Of a stretch of 64,000 nucleotides of DNA, positions 1-11,794 are shown one piece after another. Where the stretch lies: contig OY365820.1 of the NCBI GenBank assembly GCA_959347315.1, forward strand, positions 1,226,408 to 1,290,407, read 5' to 3'. Source of the stretch: Bimastos eiseni (lineage: Eukaryota > Annelida > Clitellata > Crassiclitellata > Lumbricidae). The notes below the pieces were generated by a model. The model was not told the DNA's origin and made no database searches. It saw nothing but the letters and a program-made list of their open reading frames with translations. The translations under genes were made by a program, and so were the position numbers. The first letter of the stretch is position 1. Each line of letters begins with the position of its first letter.

Positions 1-560
1 TAACACGAACATGTTATCTTCTTTAAGGGAGCAACTTTAGTCAGAACATTAAATCACATAAAAATTAAAATAAATTAAAGGAAATTGACTTGATGCTATT
101 GAGGCCAACAAAGGGACTGAAGCTTTTACTACAGAACTCTGAAAAACTGGCCAACATGCAGCTCTTCCCGGAAACAATTTTATTGGGTATTAGACAGGAT
201 ACACGTGTGACTGTGTGCGAGTCCCATAAGGGAATATCGATCCTCTATGGGACATGCTCGTCTGAATCACATAGCTCCACAGTCGGCCACCTCAGTGATC
301 AGGGCCGCAAAGGACCGGTTGAACGACGCCAAGAGACATCCGCAACAGTTAAATCACCGATCGACGGAGCATTTGACTGTGACTGTCCGACGGATTCTTG
401 TAAACACGCTGTTCATTTGATGCTTGTTTTTCAGCCTCATATGCCTTCACTGGAATCACTTGATTTAGGGAGCGACCGACCAAGAGATCGCCGGATTTCC
501 GACATTTATTATGGCTGTCTGAGATAAAAGCTTTGAAGATTAGAGTCAATGACTGGAGTA
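1..560. other. Intergenic, no gene supported
   Basis: AT-rich flank followed by a mixed-composition stretch. A 145-codon open frame on the plus strand (ATG at 93) has no recognisable domain, signal peptide or splice context, so I do not call it a gene. Confidence 0.4.
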
Positions 561-1260
561 ATTGAAAACATTTGCATTGAGAATTGTTAGCAAATGTTTC
601 TGAAATATAGGCCTAACACAACTGCTTTGGAAAGTGAAGATATTTGCGATGGATATGGAAAATTATTTCTTTTGAAATTAAACACATTTCTTTTGGAAAC
701 TGAAGACATTCGCTTTTGACATTGAAAACATTTGAAATCAACACTGAATACGACTGCTTTGGAAATTAATATTGTAACAACTGACTATGATACTAACTCT
801 AGAAATCGAAGATCGTTGCTTTACACATTGAAGACAAAACGCTTTTGAAATTGAAGATGATTAACACAGAAATTAAAGACATCTACGACCACCAACTGGA
901 TAACATCCACCCTATACACGACCAAAGACATCAACTCCAAAAATGAAAGACTCGTATTGTTGAATTGAAGACATTTGTCATGAAAAATAAAGACATTTAT
1001 CTTGATAAATCGAAAACATTATCTTGAAAACAGAAGACATTTATATTGAAAATAGGAGATATTTATCCTGCAAATAGGAGACATTTATCTTGAAAATATG
1101 ATATATTTATCATGAAAATTGAAGATATTATCCTAAAATTTGAAAACATTTCTCTTCAAATTTGAAGACATTTCTCTTCAAATTTGAAGACATTTCTCTT
1201 GAAAATAGGAGACATTTATCTTCAAATTTGAAGACAACTGAGCAGAAAACAGAAGGCACT
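560..1260. repeat. Degenerate tandem repeat, about 20-24 bp unit
   Basis: The stretch is built of imperfect units of the form GAAGACATTTNTCTTGAAAA, alternating with GAAATTGAAGACATTT. The units between about 1010 and 1240 are the best preserved, and several neighbouring pairs are near-identical (for example around 1150-1200). It looks like an old minisatellite. No coding potential is evident. Confidence 0.7.
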
Positions 1261-1584
1261 TGCTCTGAAATAATCAACTTGCACCGGATATTGGAGTCAA
1301 GAGCACTGGAGAAGGGGATTCTGTAGACATCCGCACCCGCAATCGGAGATGCACATGAAACCTGTACCTGGCGAACTGGAGACAGCTGCATCCGAGTGTG
1401 AGTCATAAATAAGTTACCAGCGTTGAAGACACTCGATAAAATACATAATAGCAATTGAAGAGAACCTCTTTAACAGCTCACTATCTTAATTACAACTATA
1501 TATTAGCAAATAAACTGGCTAAAAGTGCTTCAGAACAAAACAGTAATGCTTATACGAAACTTTTGTAATTTTCATATCAACAAG

Positions 1585-2335
1585 GACATGGACAAAAAAC
1601 TACGACAAGGACAAGACTACGACAAAGACAAAGCTAAGACAAGGACAAAACTAAGACAAGGACAAAACTAAGACAAGGACAAAACTAAGACAAGGTCAAA
1701 ACTATGACAAGGACAAAACTAAGACAAGGACGAAACTACGACAAGGACAAAACTAAGACAAGGTCAAAACTATGACAAGGACAAAACTAAGACAAGGACA
1801 AAACAATGACAAGGACAAAACTAAGACAAGGACAAAACTAAGACAAGGACAAAACTAAGACAAGGACAAAACTAAGACAAGGACAAAACTAAGACAAGGT
1901 CAAAACTATGACAAGGACAAAACTAAGACAAGGACGAAACTACGACAAGGACAAAACTAAGACAAGGACGAAACTACGACAAGGACAAAACTAAGACAAG
2001 GTCAAAACTATGACAAGGACAAAACTAAGACAAGGACAAAACAATGACAAGGACAAAACTAAGACAAGGACAAAACTAAGACAAGGACAAAACTAAGACA
2101 AGGACAAAACTAAGACAAGGTCAAAACTATGACAAGGACAAAACTAAGACAAGGACGAAACTACGACAAGGACAAAACTAAGACAAGGTCAAAACTATGA
2201 CAAGGACAAAACTAAGACAAGGACAAAACAATGACAAGGACAAAACTAAGACAAGGACAAAACTAAGACAAGGACAAAACTAAGACAAGGACAAAACTAA
2301 GACAAGGACAAAACTAAGACAAGGACAGGAAAGAG
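1585..2335. repeat. 17-bp minisatellite with higher-order variants
   Basis: About 44 head-to-tail copies of a 17-bp unit, AAAACTAAGACAAGGAC. Single-base variants (AAGGTC, GAAACTACG, AAAACTATG, AAAACAATG) recur in the same order several times, around 1690-1810, 1900-2050 and 2110-2240. The array therefore has a higher-order period of several units and expanded in blocks. Flanking DNA is unrelated. Confidence 0.95.
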
Positions 2336-4620
2336 CAAGGACACGATAGTCTATAGGGCATCTTATATGCATGTCTGTAACTGTTTGCTCTTTGAGTAGG
2401 GCTGTATAAATGTTTAATTAAAAGTACAGCTCGAACAAAAAGAAGCACCTTCTCTTACTTGGTACACGAAGTAAAGATGTTGTGTCCCGTTGTTCAACGT
2501 TGGCTCCGCTAAAATCTTCTGTAATCGACGAATACTGGATTTCAACGACGAACTGTTGTGTTTCCTTTCAAAACGAGTTACAATCTGCCGTGTTATTCTT
2601 AGGTCAGTGTTGTGACAATCCGTTGTCGCAATAAAGACGAGAGTTTGCTAAAATAACTGGGATATCGAGGCAGTTACAGTGTAGTGGCTAAAGTGTCGAA
2701 GCAATTCCCGGTTTTTACAACTCGTCAAACAGCATCAAGAATATAATTATTGTCGCTCACAGAGGGGTCTTCCTAGAAAACACACAAACAAGTCAAGCGA
2801 CTTTCGCTATCAGATGACACAATGTCTAGTCTTTCAGAGACCAGCAAAGCGTACCGTCGATGCTGATAGGTCTCTTGTAGTGAAACCAGAAATAACTAAA
2901 TTCATAAGAACATATGTCCCATGCCTTCGAAAGCTCTGTACGGTCAACTCACGTATTCCTGGAAGCGAAACAACGTGAAAAGTAATCTCCTTGTCTTTCG
3001 TAGCTTGGAATGAGTCAGCGTTTATATTACCAGTTGTGAAACCATAAAATATTAATCTCCCACGAAAACATCACTGTCCACGTGCCCTCCTGGAGTCCCC
3101 TGGACCTTTTGGCCCAGCATAGCGACGACTCGATGGCGTTAAGTACCCGGCAGAAGCAACTCCAGCACCCGATCCGGCGAATGTGAAGGGTGCAGTCAGT
3201 TGACCCGACGGAAGCAGAGAGCAGCAAACACGTCAACAGTATTCGACGCCAACACCTCTCCTCCCACAGCCACTAACAGCCGATGCTCCCATCAATCCCA
3301 GCATGCAACGCAGACGTCCCACAATGCACTGCAACGTCACCCGACTCCCGTTGGCAAACGAAGGATAGTAAACACTCGGCGAAGGAATACCACCTCGCAA
3401 CAACCTCTCAACGTCGTGCGAATCCGCGTCGGAAAATTGCTCGAACGGAAAACACCGAAACGTCGCACTGACAGAGCTCGTCTTCCTCGAAAACAATTAC
3501 AGAAAAACCGACAGACATTACTGAATTATCCGTTAGCTGCTACTGCGGAATAGTCCTCTATCGAACCAGAGGACTTCCCTCGTACACGCAGACGTATATA
3601 CGACAGGCTGGTTCCACGGAATGGAATTGCGTGCGCTGGGCATTGACGACATACAGCCAGTGGCAGGCAGCGTTCGTCTCAGCCATGCAATATGTATGAA
3701 ACCCCGGCAACGGCCGATGACGCCTGGCCACGCGAACAGCCGAGGATGCATGGCCATACCGCGCAGGAAGACAGGAACGGTCAACAGGAGAAGCTTACAT
3801 TGAGGGAGGTTAAGACTGCTTCTGGCGTCGGTGACGCCACTGCGGTAGCCATAATGGGAGACGGCAGACAGCATAAAATGGCCATTAAGCAGCAAATGTG
3901 GTCGATAAGGAATGCAACACCGTCTGGACTTTTGAGCTCAACCGATACGTATGGGGCTCAGTGGCTGTTACTCCAAACCCCCTTCGCCATCGGTAGGATC
4001 TTCATCAGCATGTTGTCCTGTTGAAACCGAGATGGCTCTGCCGAGAAACGACTTGAAATCTTCCTATCTTTCTGTTTCGTAGGGTCATCTGATAGGGATG
4101 GTAATGACAGGGTAGACATCATCCTTACCCCACATATTGGACACCCAACACCCACATAATAGCCAAACTTTGAAAATCGCTCCATAACCATTGCTGCCCC
4201 TTCTCTTGGGATAGGCTTCTCCGGTATTTCGACAAATATCTAGCCCATTCTGCGAACTGAATAAAACCTCACACCTCTTGTTATCTCCCCACAGGTCTTT
4301 CACTCAAAAGACAAAACTGAAATCACCAATTTTCACAAATCGTATCCTGATTCCTCCAGCGCCACTCAACAACAATTGCAGTTGAAACTCTAAACACCAT
4401 CCACCTTTTGAATTTGTGCCAACTCTCTGGACCTTCTGCCACCTTTTCCTACCAACGCCTATAGATCGATCATGCTCACGACTTGGTTTTTGGGGGGGGG
4501 GCGATTTAGACATAATTATCAAGTTTAGGATTAAAGATTTTTTGCGATTCACAATATTTCGGAGATCCGACCACTCTTCCATTTTCTGTACACCCACCGT
4601 ATAGTGTCGTAATCGTCATC
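2336..4620. other. Intergenic, GC-richer island without a recognised gene
   Basis: From about 3050 to 3900 the GC content rises and several short open frames overlap on both strands (for example 3200-3553 plus, 3533-3895 minus). None shows a domain I recognise, and none has clear splice signals linking it to a neighbour. It could be a decayed transposable element or an untranslated exon. A poly-G run of nine lies at about 4491-4501. Confidence 0.35.
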
Positions 4621-4624
4621 GTAA

Positions 4625-4705
4625 TTGTTATCTCCAAACTTCTAAAGCACCACTTGAAGGCCAAGCGCAGGTCACCAGCTTATTCACTACCGCTGCTTTC
4701 CGGTG
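4625..4705 (+). repeat. Dispersed repeat C
   Basis: An 80-bp block reading ATCTCCAAACTTCTAAAGC then GGTCACCAGCTTATTCAC. A close relative lies at 24820-24905 and a partial copy at about 54005-54050. The family is unidentified. Confidence 0.7.
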
Positions 4706-5261
4706 CTGTTCGGACGAATGGCTTGTTCCCTTGTACGTACAAAGCAAGCCGTAGATTATCATCTCTTAAATAAAGACCACTGGCAAACCGGCGACCGTGC
4801 TCACATACTATCACGGGATGATTGCCTCAACCGATGCAGCAAACGTAGCCTATATACATACATAAATATTTCAACCCGTTTCATGCGAGAGACATAAAAC
4901 CGGGCGTGTGAGTTGGGATTTATCGATCGCCAAATCCCCGAAGGCAAAGCGAGATTGATCGCTTGGGCAATACGCTCTGCAATAACAGGGACTTTATACG
5001 ACGTCCCAGAGGGTTAAGGGAAAGCAACAGAACAAGGTTGTTGTTTCTGATTAGAGACTCAGACACGATAATAAAAACACGGAGCAGAAAAACAACAGAA
5101 AAAACCAAGGGAGGAATGTTTGGTTCACATGCCAAAATCTGGAAAATGGAGCAAAAGAGGAAATATGTATAAGTACACACCAATATTTAGGATTCTGTTT
5201 GTAAATTTATTATCACCATCGCCATACTTTAAGTAACATTTCGAAGACCAATTATCGACTT

Positions 5262-5372
5262 CGTACATGTAACGCCACCACTGCTCGCACTCTGGCAGTG
5301 CCAGTCCCAAGCCTGCGTAACTGATGAGGGCGACGCTAATGATTAAGGCTATCACACATTGCCGTTAAATTG
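5262..5372 (-). repeat. Dispersed repeat A, reverse copy
   Basis: Reads on the plus strand as CACTGCTCGCACTCTGGCAG, then CCAGTCCCAAGCCTG, GGGCGACGCTAATGAT and GCCGTTAAATTG, that is, repeat A inverted. The region around it (4900-5260) has no gene I can support. Confidence 0.85.
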
Positions 5373-5474
5373 AAACGACTGTGGATATACATGTATTTAT
5401 ACAGTTAATAGTTATCATGCAGATATCTTTTATGGTAGGCCTAATATTCGGGGCTCACCTCACTATACACCCTC

Positions 5475-5511
5475 ACCAATCTGATCTGTCTATTCGACAG
5501 ATCAGATTGGT
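5475..5511. repeat. Perfect 16-bp hairpin
   Basis: The arm ACCAATCTGATCTGTC (5475-5490) and its exact reverse complement (5496-5511) flank a 5-base loop, TATTC. Pairing does not extend outward. The function is unknown. Confidence 0.9.
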
Positions 5512-8020
5512 CACTCGCCCTCAATTGCCGTGGTCAAGAAACCGAAGGTGCTAACGTTTCATACCCATAGCCGCCTCTCAGGCTAGAGTAGGGTCTACTC
5601 TTCTTCTTATTTTTCTTCTCCGCGTCTTCTCCTTCATTTTCAAATTTTATATAAATTTATCAGCTCTCACAAAAGACGTACCAGTGAGACTACGTGTATA
5701 GATTCACCACGCTACACCACACTAAGTCCGCAATATAGCTAAACCTCTCGTTTCGCTGAAGTACCAGGTCAAAATCCGGGGCTCAAGTCGAGGAAAGGAT
5801 TCCCAAAATAATATGATTGGCCTACCGGAAATCATGCCCGAAATGATAAAATATTTAATAATTACGCTACATGTCTATTATTTTAGGGTTCATTTTCACG
5901 ATTTTCATGTCGAGGTCATTTCAGTGCAGCATTGAATCTGGAATTAAAATGGAATGTATCATTAATGAATATCATTTATATTATCAATGACGCTCAGAAC
6001 CACTTTTAATCGTGTCGTATCGTTTCCTTCGACTTATGTGGCACCTCTCACAGAATGACTATTCAGTAGCGCAATAACACCGTGGAAAAAGAAACGCCAT
6101 TTTGGGGTGAGTGGCCGATGGAGAGAAGCCAGTCATTAGTTTAGCCCTTAGTGATGGAGGAAGGTCATTCCAGGTAGATATGGGCCCACAACAGCAAACG
6201 CCCGGTGTTGGGCCAGGGCAGTCTTATTCCTAGGCTAATCAATCACAGTTGACTCAGTTTTAGTGGCCAAATTTATCCAACTGATGCGTGAAGTTACTGT
6301 TCACTGTAAGTCATTACTGAACATCTACGTCACCTAGCGAATAGCCGAGAAAGCAAACGATTTCTTACTACCTACTCTAATTAATGTATGATTTCATTAT
6401 AACTATTCTGATTATTGTATAATTTATATATAACTACTGTAATTTTTGTACAATTTCATTGCACCTACTCTAGACATCGTACCATTTTATTTAACTTACA
6501 CTTTTTATTGTTACTGTACATACCAGGTATTGAATCGTTTGAAACCTTTTTTTGGAATCCTACGACGACTTAACTGTCCAAAACTCGTGTATTTGATGCG
6601 CATTTTGGAGTTACATGAGAAACAGATGTTGTAAGTTGCAATATTGTGGGTGTGAGTCCAATTATTATTCTTTTCACATTCTAACCTACCTGTTATATTC
6701 GTTCGCGGCTCTGTACCACTGTCTTCATTCCGGCAGTCGCTACTCTCTTAATCGACCCATTTCCATCGCGCATTCTCGAATCATCAAGCTTACTCGTTCC
6801 CATCGACCGAGACGCCGTCTCCTTGTGGTCAACGTGATGATCGGACCCAGTCGTCCCCGTTTGCAGGAGATACCGTTTCTGCAACCTGACTTCGGTAGAT
6901 CTGCACTTTAACCGGTTAGCACCTCTATGATTCAAAGAACCGCTTTGTATGCGATGTAGCCTACGTTTCGTAAATGTGTGAGCGCATTTGATTTTGTGCA
7001 GGAATGTTGACCTAAGCAAAATACAACAACTTTAACATAGGCTATTAATGTATCTGCTGTAGGAACGTCTTTTAATCAAGCTTAATTATTCCATTCACTG
7101 CCATAGGATATTTTATGCTTGATACATCGAAATTTCATGACACTTCGCCGAACTGTGCGAATCGCCCCGAAATACGCCAATTGTCTGACGGTGACCATCC
7201 TATGAGCTCACCAAAACCTCACCTCTTATTATCTCTCCACAGATTTGCCAGTCACATCTTAAAACGCTGATATTTTTAACAACTTCCGATCCCAAATTAC
7301 ATACTTACTCTATCTGACAATCTGGATCTTGACCTGGATTCCATGTTCGCAACCTCACTTCTCCTCTCATCGATTTTGCTTTGACTAAGCGCCATTGCCA
7401 AACTAAATTCGAACTGCAATAACTCGCCATCAGTCGCTCATACTACACAGATACAGCGTTCCTTACTTGTAATCATACTGCGGTTTGTCAGTTTGAAATT
7501 AAACGAAGATTAAGCCTATTATCAATTTGACTCGATATCACGATAGCACGTAGGCCTAGCTAAGACCACGCTGTATTTAGTTCTGGTGTTCTCAGAACTA
7601 ATTTCAGAATGATATGAAATTCGTAATCGTGTTCATTTTTTATACGTTGCTTTATATTTAAAAGTATTAAAGCAGCTTTAAATTGTTATTCCCTATTGTG
7701 AAAACAGAGTAAAAAACGTGACAAGCGTTTGATAGATTCGCTGATGACGTTTATATCGTGCGGACTCTACGTTAACCAATACTCTGTGGTTTAAAGTTGA
7801 CAACGGCGAGCAAAGGGGAGAACAAATTCACAAAAATGCGTGACCTTGAGAATATTTTCAGCTAAGTAAGGAATAGGTTTCGAAAGAGAGAGACATATCG
7901 TTTCACTCGTTTATTTCTTTAGCGCGCTGCGTGTGGTTAAGCTGTGTTTCTTTGGAATTTTTTGTCTTCTTATCTCCATCCTCTCAGATGATGGGCCGCA
8001 GTTTCTAGACATCAACATGT
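5512..8020. other. Intergenic, no gene recognised
   Basis: AT-rich DNA with scattered short open frames (for example 6693-7019 minus). None has a domain or splice evidence. Around 6110-6240 there is faint similarity to the dispersed element also seen near 18400 and 52300 (phrases such as ATTCCAGG). Nothing else was seen. Confidence 0.35.
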
Positions 8021-8026
8021 TTGAAG

Positions 8027-8060
8027 ATGGCGTTCGTCCGCGAGCGAGCGTTCTCCATCG
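8027..8060 (+). other. Candidate first exon with upstream ORF
   Basis: AAGATGGCGTTC begins a short frame that ends exactly at a strong donor, ATCG|GTAAGT (GT at 8061). If joined to the acceptor at 14683 upstream of the LRR-Ig gene, the frame would continue for four codons and stop. That would make it a 15-codon upstream ORF in the 5' leader of that gene. This is inference from splice-site quality only; it may belong to nothing. Confidence 0.2.
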
Positions 8061-8669
8061 GTAAGTCGCAATTAATTAATTTAGACTTTGAACTGGTCTT
8101 GTTTTTACAGCACGGATACTTAAGCGCGAAACTTTGGACCAGATATATAATCTTGTGTAACAGTGATTTAAAAAGATACAGACTTCGCAGCTTGCGTGAA
8201 CTGGCTATCAGCTGTTTGGGCCGAATGCAAAAGCTTTCTTCTTGCGAGCATAACAATTATTCACTGTAGAAAGGGCGATAAATATGCGTCTGGAGCAGTT
8301 TCGTATCTATGCCTCGTTGCGCGATAAGTTTCTCTCATAAATCATTGGCTGGAGTGCAGCAGTTTAATATCATACTGGATCCGACCAGTTTGTGTGGTAC
8401 TGTTTGGCGGATGAGACGTTTTGAATATTCTCCTTCAGGTTCTTTTGCTTCTGGTTAATTCGTTAGAAATTTACTTTCTAAAGTTTGTGTTAGAAAACCT
8501 GGCAGGATGTTGCATTTGCAGAACTGGTGAAGTGTGATTTTTATGAGATGTACCTGGGTGTATTTTAATGTATCTGCAAGCAGCTAGGGAAGCACCATGT
8601 AGTTTTGGTTCTTGTTTCACAACCGCTGTTTCACACTTAAAGCTTCACATACATTACTTTGGACCTATA

Positions 8670-8875
8670 TATTCACTTCACATATATAGATATATGTACC
8701 ACATATATTTTTATATCTTTGAGTGTGGGATGTCTGCTCAGTACTCATATTAGTTTATGTTCACATATATACTTTATATATTTATATAGATGTATGTATA
8801 TACAATGTATATATATATATACAATGTATATATATACAATGTATATAGATACAATGTATGTTCAATTGTTCATGT
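8670..8875. repeat. AT-rich TATATACAATG microsatellite
   Basis: TATATA stretches alternate with repeated ATACAATGTATAT units (8800-8860). Simple sequence without a gene. Confidence 0.75.
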
Positions 8876-8929
8876 AACTGTATAGGGGCTTATGTTGAAT
8901 GTGATAACAAAGTAATTATGTATTTAGTG

Positions 8930-9165
8930 TGGCACGGTGGCAGATCGGTTAGAGCGGTCAGCCCGTAACACTCGATATGCGCTGAGCGCACGGGTTCGAC
9001 TCTCGTCCGAGGCGTCAGTCATGGTGTAGGGACCTTGAGCAAGTGTCCTTCACGCACAATTGCTCTGCAGTACAGCTGCAATTGCGCCATCGAGGCGTGC
9101 GCACTTCTGAGCAAAAGTGTTGGAAGAAGGGCGATATGAAATTTGGCTGGCTGACTGACTGATTG
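8930..9165 (+). mobile_element. tRNA-derived SINE
   Basis: The head resembles a tRNA gene, with a box A-like GGTTAGAGCGG near 8947 and a box B-like GGGTTCGACTC near 8992, followed by a conserved non-tRNA body (GACCTTGAGCAAGTGTCC, then CAATTGCTCTGCAGTAC). The same body recurs inverted at 53455-53585 and 55330-55515, so this is a SINE rather than a functional tRNA. The run CTGACTGACTGATTG ends the copy. Confidence 0.8.
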
Positions 9166-9544
9166 AAAGTAGATGGGAAGGTGATGAGACAGTTACTGTC
9201 CATTGGAGACATTGTAATCGCATTGGATAAACTGTTCTCTATACAGACGTTCGACTTATGTCCATGCATCAGGTCCCATCAATCTTCCTAAAGGTCACAG
9301 CAGACTCTAAGGTCGAGCTGGATAGACTCCAGTTGTGGAGTCTTATTTTGGCGGCATTGCTTGTGCTCTGGGAGTCGGTTAGCCATGTGGAAGTTGACCT
9401 TCTCTCTGTGTATTCGTCCTTGGAGAATTTTTCCGTTTTAGTCAAATAGCAATGGAAGGCAGATGTGCTTTGTGGGCTATCATCATCATCATGATCAGTT
9501 CCTGACTTCAGCCACTTGGCGGCGATAGGTACGAATGAATGATC

Positions 9545-9790
9545 TCCATGGACCATTGTCTTGGGTCATTTATCAATTTAATTGGACCATTGTCTCGGGT
9601 CATTTATCGAGTCCATTGGCCCATTGTCTTCGGTCATTTATCGAGTCCATTGACCCATTGTCTTCGGTCATTTATCCAGTCCATTGGCCCATTGTCTTCG
9701 GTCATTAATCGGTCCATTGGTGCATTGCCTTGGATAGTTGTCATGTCCATTGGCCCATTGTCTTTGGTCATTTGTTAAGTCTAATGGGCC
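9545..9790. repeat. 34-bp minisatellite
   Basis: About seven copies of a 34-bp unit containing CCATTGTCTTCGGTCATTTA and GTCCATTGG. Successive CCCATTG motifs start at 9620, 9654 and 9688. Outer copies are more diverged. Confidence 0.9.
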
Positions 9791-10051
9791 ATTGCTCCCA
9801 TTGACATTGGTACAAGTGCTGTTTTGACCTCATTTATGTAATACATTCGGCATTGTCTTGGCGAGACTTGGTCTGCCTTTCTTTCTGTTTTCTTCGAAGC
9901 TTCAGTAGAGAATGCCAGTTGACTGAATCCAATACATTGACAACAACAATAATTGAAATAATAATTATAATAATATGATGGTAATAAGAATAATTGCTTC
10001 CCTTGTGTTGGTGCAATTCATCATTTATTTATTTTCCAAACCACCTATGTA

Positions 10052-10160
10052 GGTAGTTACAGTTTAACGACACTGTGTGATAACATAGACCATTAACGTC
10101 GCACTGCTTCTTTATCCGGGCTTGGGACTGGCACTGGCAGAATGCAACCAGCGGTGGAGT
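10052..10160 (+). repeat. Dispersed repeat A, forward copy
   Basis: Near full-length copy, from GTAGTTACAGTTTAACGACA to CTTGGGACTGGCACTGGCAG. Repeat A is the most frequent dispersed element of the window. Its consensus begins GTTGCAGTTTAACGACACTG, continues with ATCATTAGCGTCGCCCTCC and TTTATCCAGGCTTGGGACTG, and ends GGCACTGCCAGAGTGC. No terminal inverted repeats, poly-A tail or coding capacity are visible. Confidence 0.85.
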
Positions 10161-10164
10161 TTGC

Positions 10165-10910
10165 GCCTGTGTGATGGTCAAATGTCTTTTAAGTAAGTAG
10201 AGTAAGTAAGTATGTTCGTTATTTTGACTAATCTGGCAAGAGCCTTGTAGATTATAAGTAAGGCTTTTTCGAAGCTCCCCTCTGGTAACCTGATACAGCT
10301 TTCGTCAAATTCATTTTGGTCTGCACTCGATTATCACATATTCTATATTTGTGATTTCCATGATTGCTTATACTAAGAAAATTACTCCAAGAAACTTAGC
10401 TTTTTTATTTCAAATTTCATAGGTTCAAACCTTACGTTTCTTGGTAAAAAAAACCACAGTTTTTCGTATAGGTATTTCAAAACCGGTTTTATTTGTGTTT
10501 CCCAGAGACGTCAATTCACCCCCCTCCCCCACCCCGAGTGATGAAGGGAAATAACGTTTTCCTAAGTTTGTCCGCCCTAGGGATTATTCGATACTGCAGT
10601 ATCAGGCTCATGTAGTAGTGCTGTGGAGTGAGCAGTTGAGGGAGTTGGTTCAACATATGGCCCTGATCATGCAGGCCAGCGGCAAAGAGGTTCCCATCCC
10701 ACTTTTAAAACTAGACTACTTCACCAGTCAGCAGAATAATATAAGGCACAAGACTGACATCAGTTAGCAGAAGAAAGAAAGATATCTGAGGTACAATGCA
10801 TTACCTTACATCAGTAATTTGACCTGACCTACCTTGAAATTAGTTCAAAATTGCACATGCATCTCAATGGGTCAATTATATTTTAATAGAGTTTTTATGT
10901 TGCATCCCTT
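10165..10910. other. Intergenic, nothing recognised
   Basis: Mixed-composition DNA with no open frame of note and no repeat that I could match elsewhere in the window. Confidence 0.35.
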
Positions 10911-10914
10911 CAAG

Positions 10915-11035
10915 ATATCTACTCAGAGCAATTGTGTGCAAGGGACTTGTTCAACCTCTCTACACAGTGATTCCTCGGACGTGGATTAAACCCATATTCT
11001 CCGCGTTTCAGTCCGACCGCTCTAACCACAGTTGT
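10915..11035 (-). mobile_element. tRNA-derived SINE fragment, reverse
   Basis: The inverted body (AGCAATTGTGTGCAAGGGAC) leads into an inverted tRNA-like head (GTCCGACCGCTCTAACCAC). The copy is diverged and lacks a complete box B. Confidence 0.6.
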
Positions 11036-11242
11036 GGATGCGTGTTTCATTGCAACGGTTTTTTGCAGGACTTCTCGTGACGGTTGTATAGCGGGATCTA
11101 AATGAATTAGCAACTGACAATTACTCTTGGTTGAGACTGGCATCTCGAGAGTAAAATTGATTCACAATAGGTATTACTCTGTGTTGTTGGCCAGGCTTCT
11201 TATCAAGTCTGCCAGTCTTCATATACATCTGTCTACGCTTCT

Positions 11243-11610
11243 CAGTGTTCCCTCTAAGCTGTGCGCATGTTCACGCATACATGGGCCGTGGAACCAGGGC
11301 ACACAAGAATTTGGTGTGTGCACATAAATTGTTTTTTGCAAAAATAACGAGCCACGATTTCTTTATATGAAACTATACGTAAATCGAGGCTCCTAACCGG
11401 CTGTGGACTACCTTACCACCAAAACTTTGGTTCCTTGGCTGATACATTCTCTTATTTACCTTTTAAGGGACTTTTCTTAGGTTTAGATATGACTTTTAGA
11501 CATGATCTTAATTTTACTATCATCGCATTCAGCTTTGACTTGAGTATACAATGGGAACCATTTATGAAATGTTGCACACACAAAATTTCTTTGTTAGAGT
11601 CCGAGTCCAA
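11243..11610 (+). mobile_element. hAT-like MITE copy
   Basis: Begins CAGTGTTCCCTCTAAGCTG, which has the CAG start typical of hAT terminal repeats. The body (ATACGTAAATCGAG, CTTTTCTTAGGT, ATCATCGCATT, ACCATTTATGAAAT, TTGCACACACAA) is also present at 37800-38125. There the element ends in TTAGAGGGAACATTG, which is nearly the inverted start. The right terminus of this copy is lost. Non-autonomous; no transposase. Confidence 0.6.
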
Positions 11611-11794
11611 GTAATGTGGGGTACTGCAATACCTGAGTATCTGAGTCGAATTTCGGTTCATCCCCTCTTCATGAATGCTTTTTGTTCCTACAGGAACTTA
11701 CAGCATGCATGTCAGCCCAGTTGCTGTCAGTTTGAATCCATTTCTGACAGAAGTCATTCTGCTAGTTCTTTTCGACTTGCATCCCGTAGTGAAT

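Noticed and set aside
90..527. 145-codon open frame on the plus strand near the left edge
   Set aside because: No domain, no signal peptide, no splice context, and Kozak and codon use are unremarkable. Probably a chance frame, although an exon cannot be excluded.
1585..2335. CRISPR-like array or coding repeat at the 17-bp minisatellite
   Set aside because: Units are contiguous without spacers, and most frames contain TAA or TAG stops in the units (for example CTAAGA).
3200..3895. Overlapping Arg/Thr-rich frames on both strands in a GC-richer island
   Set aside because: Looked like a possible retroelement gag or basic protein, but I could match no motif, and frames on both strands are similarly open.
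8940..9015. Functional tRNA gene
   Set aside because: Box A and box B-like motifs are present, but the cloverleaf is not intact and the same head recurs with a common body, so it is a SINE.
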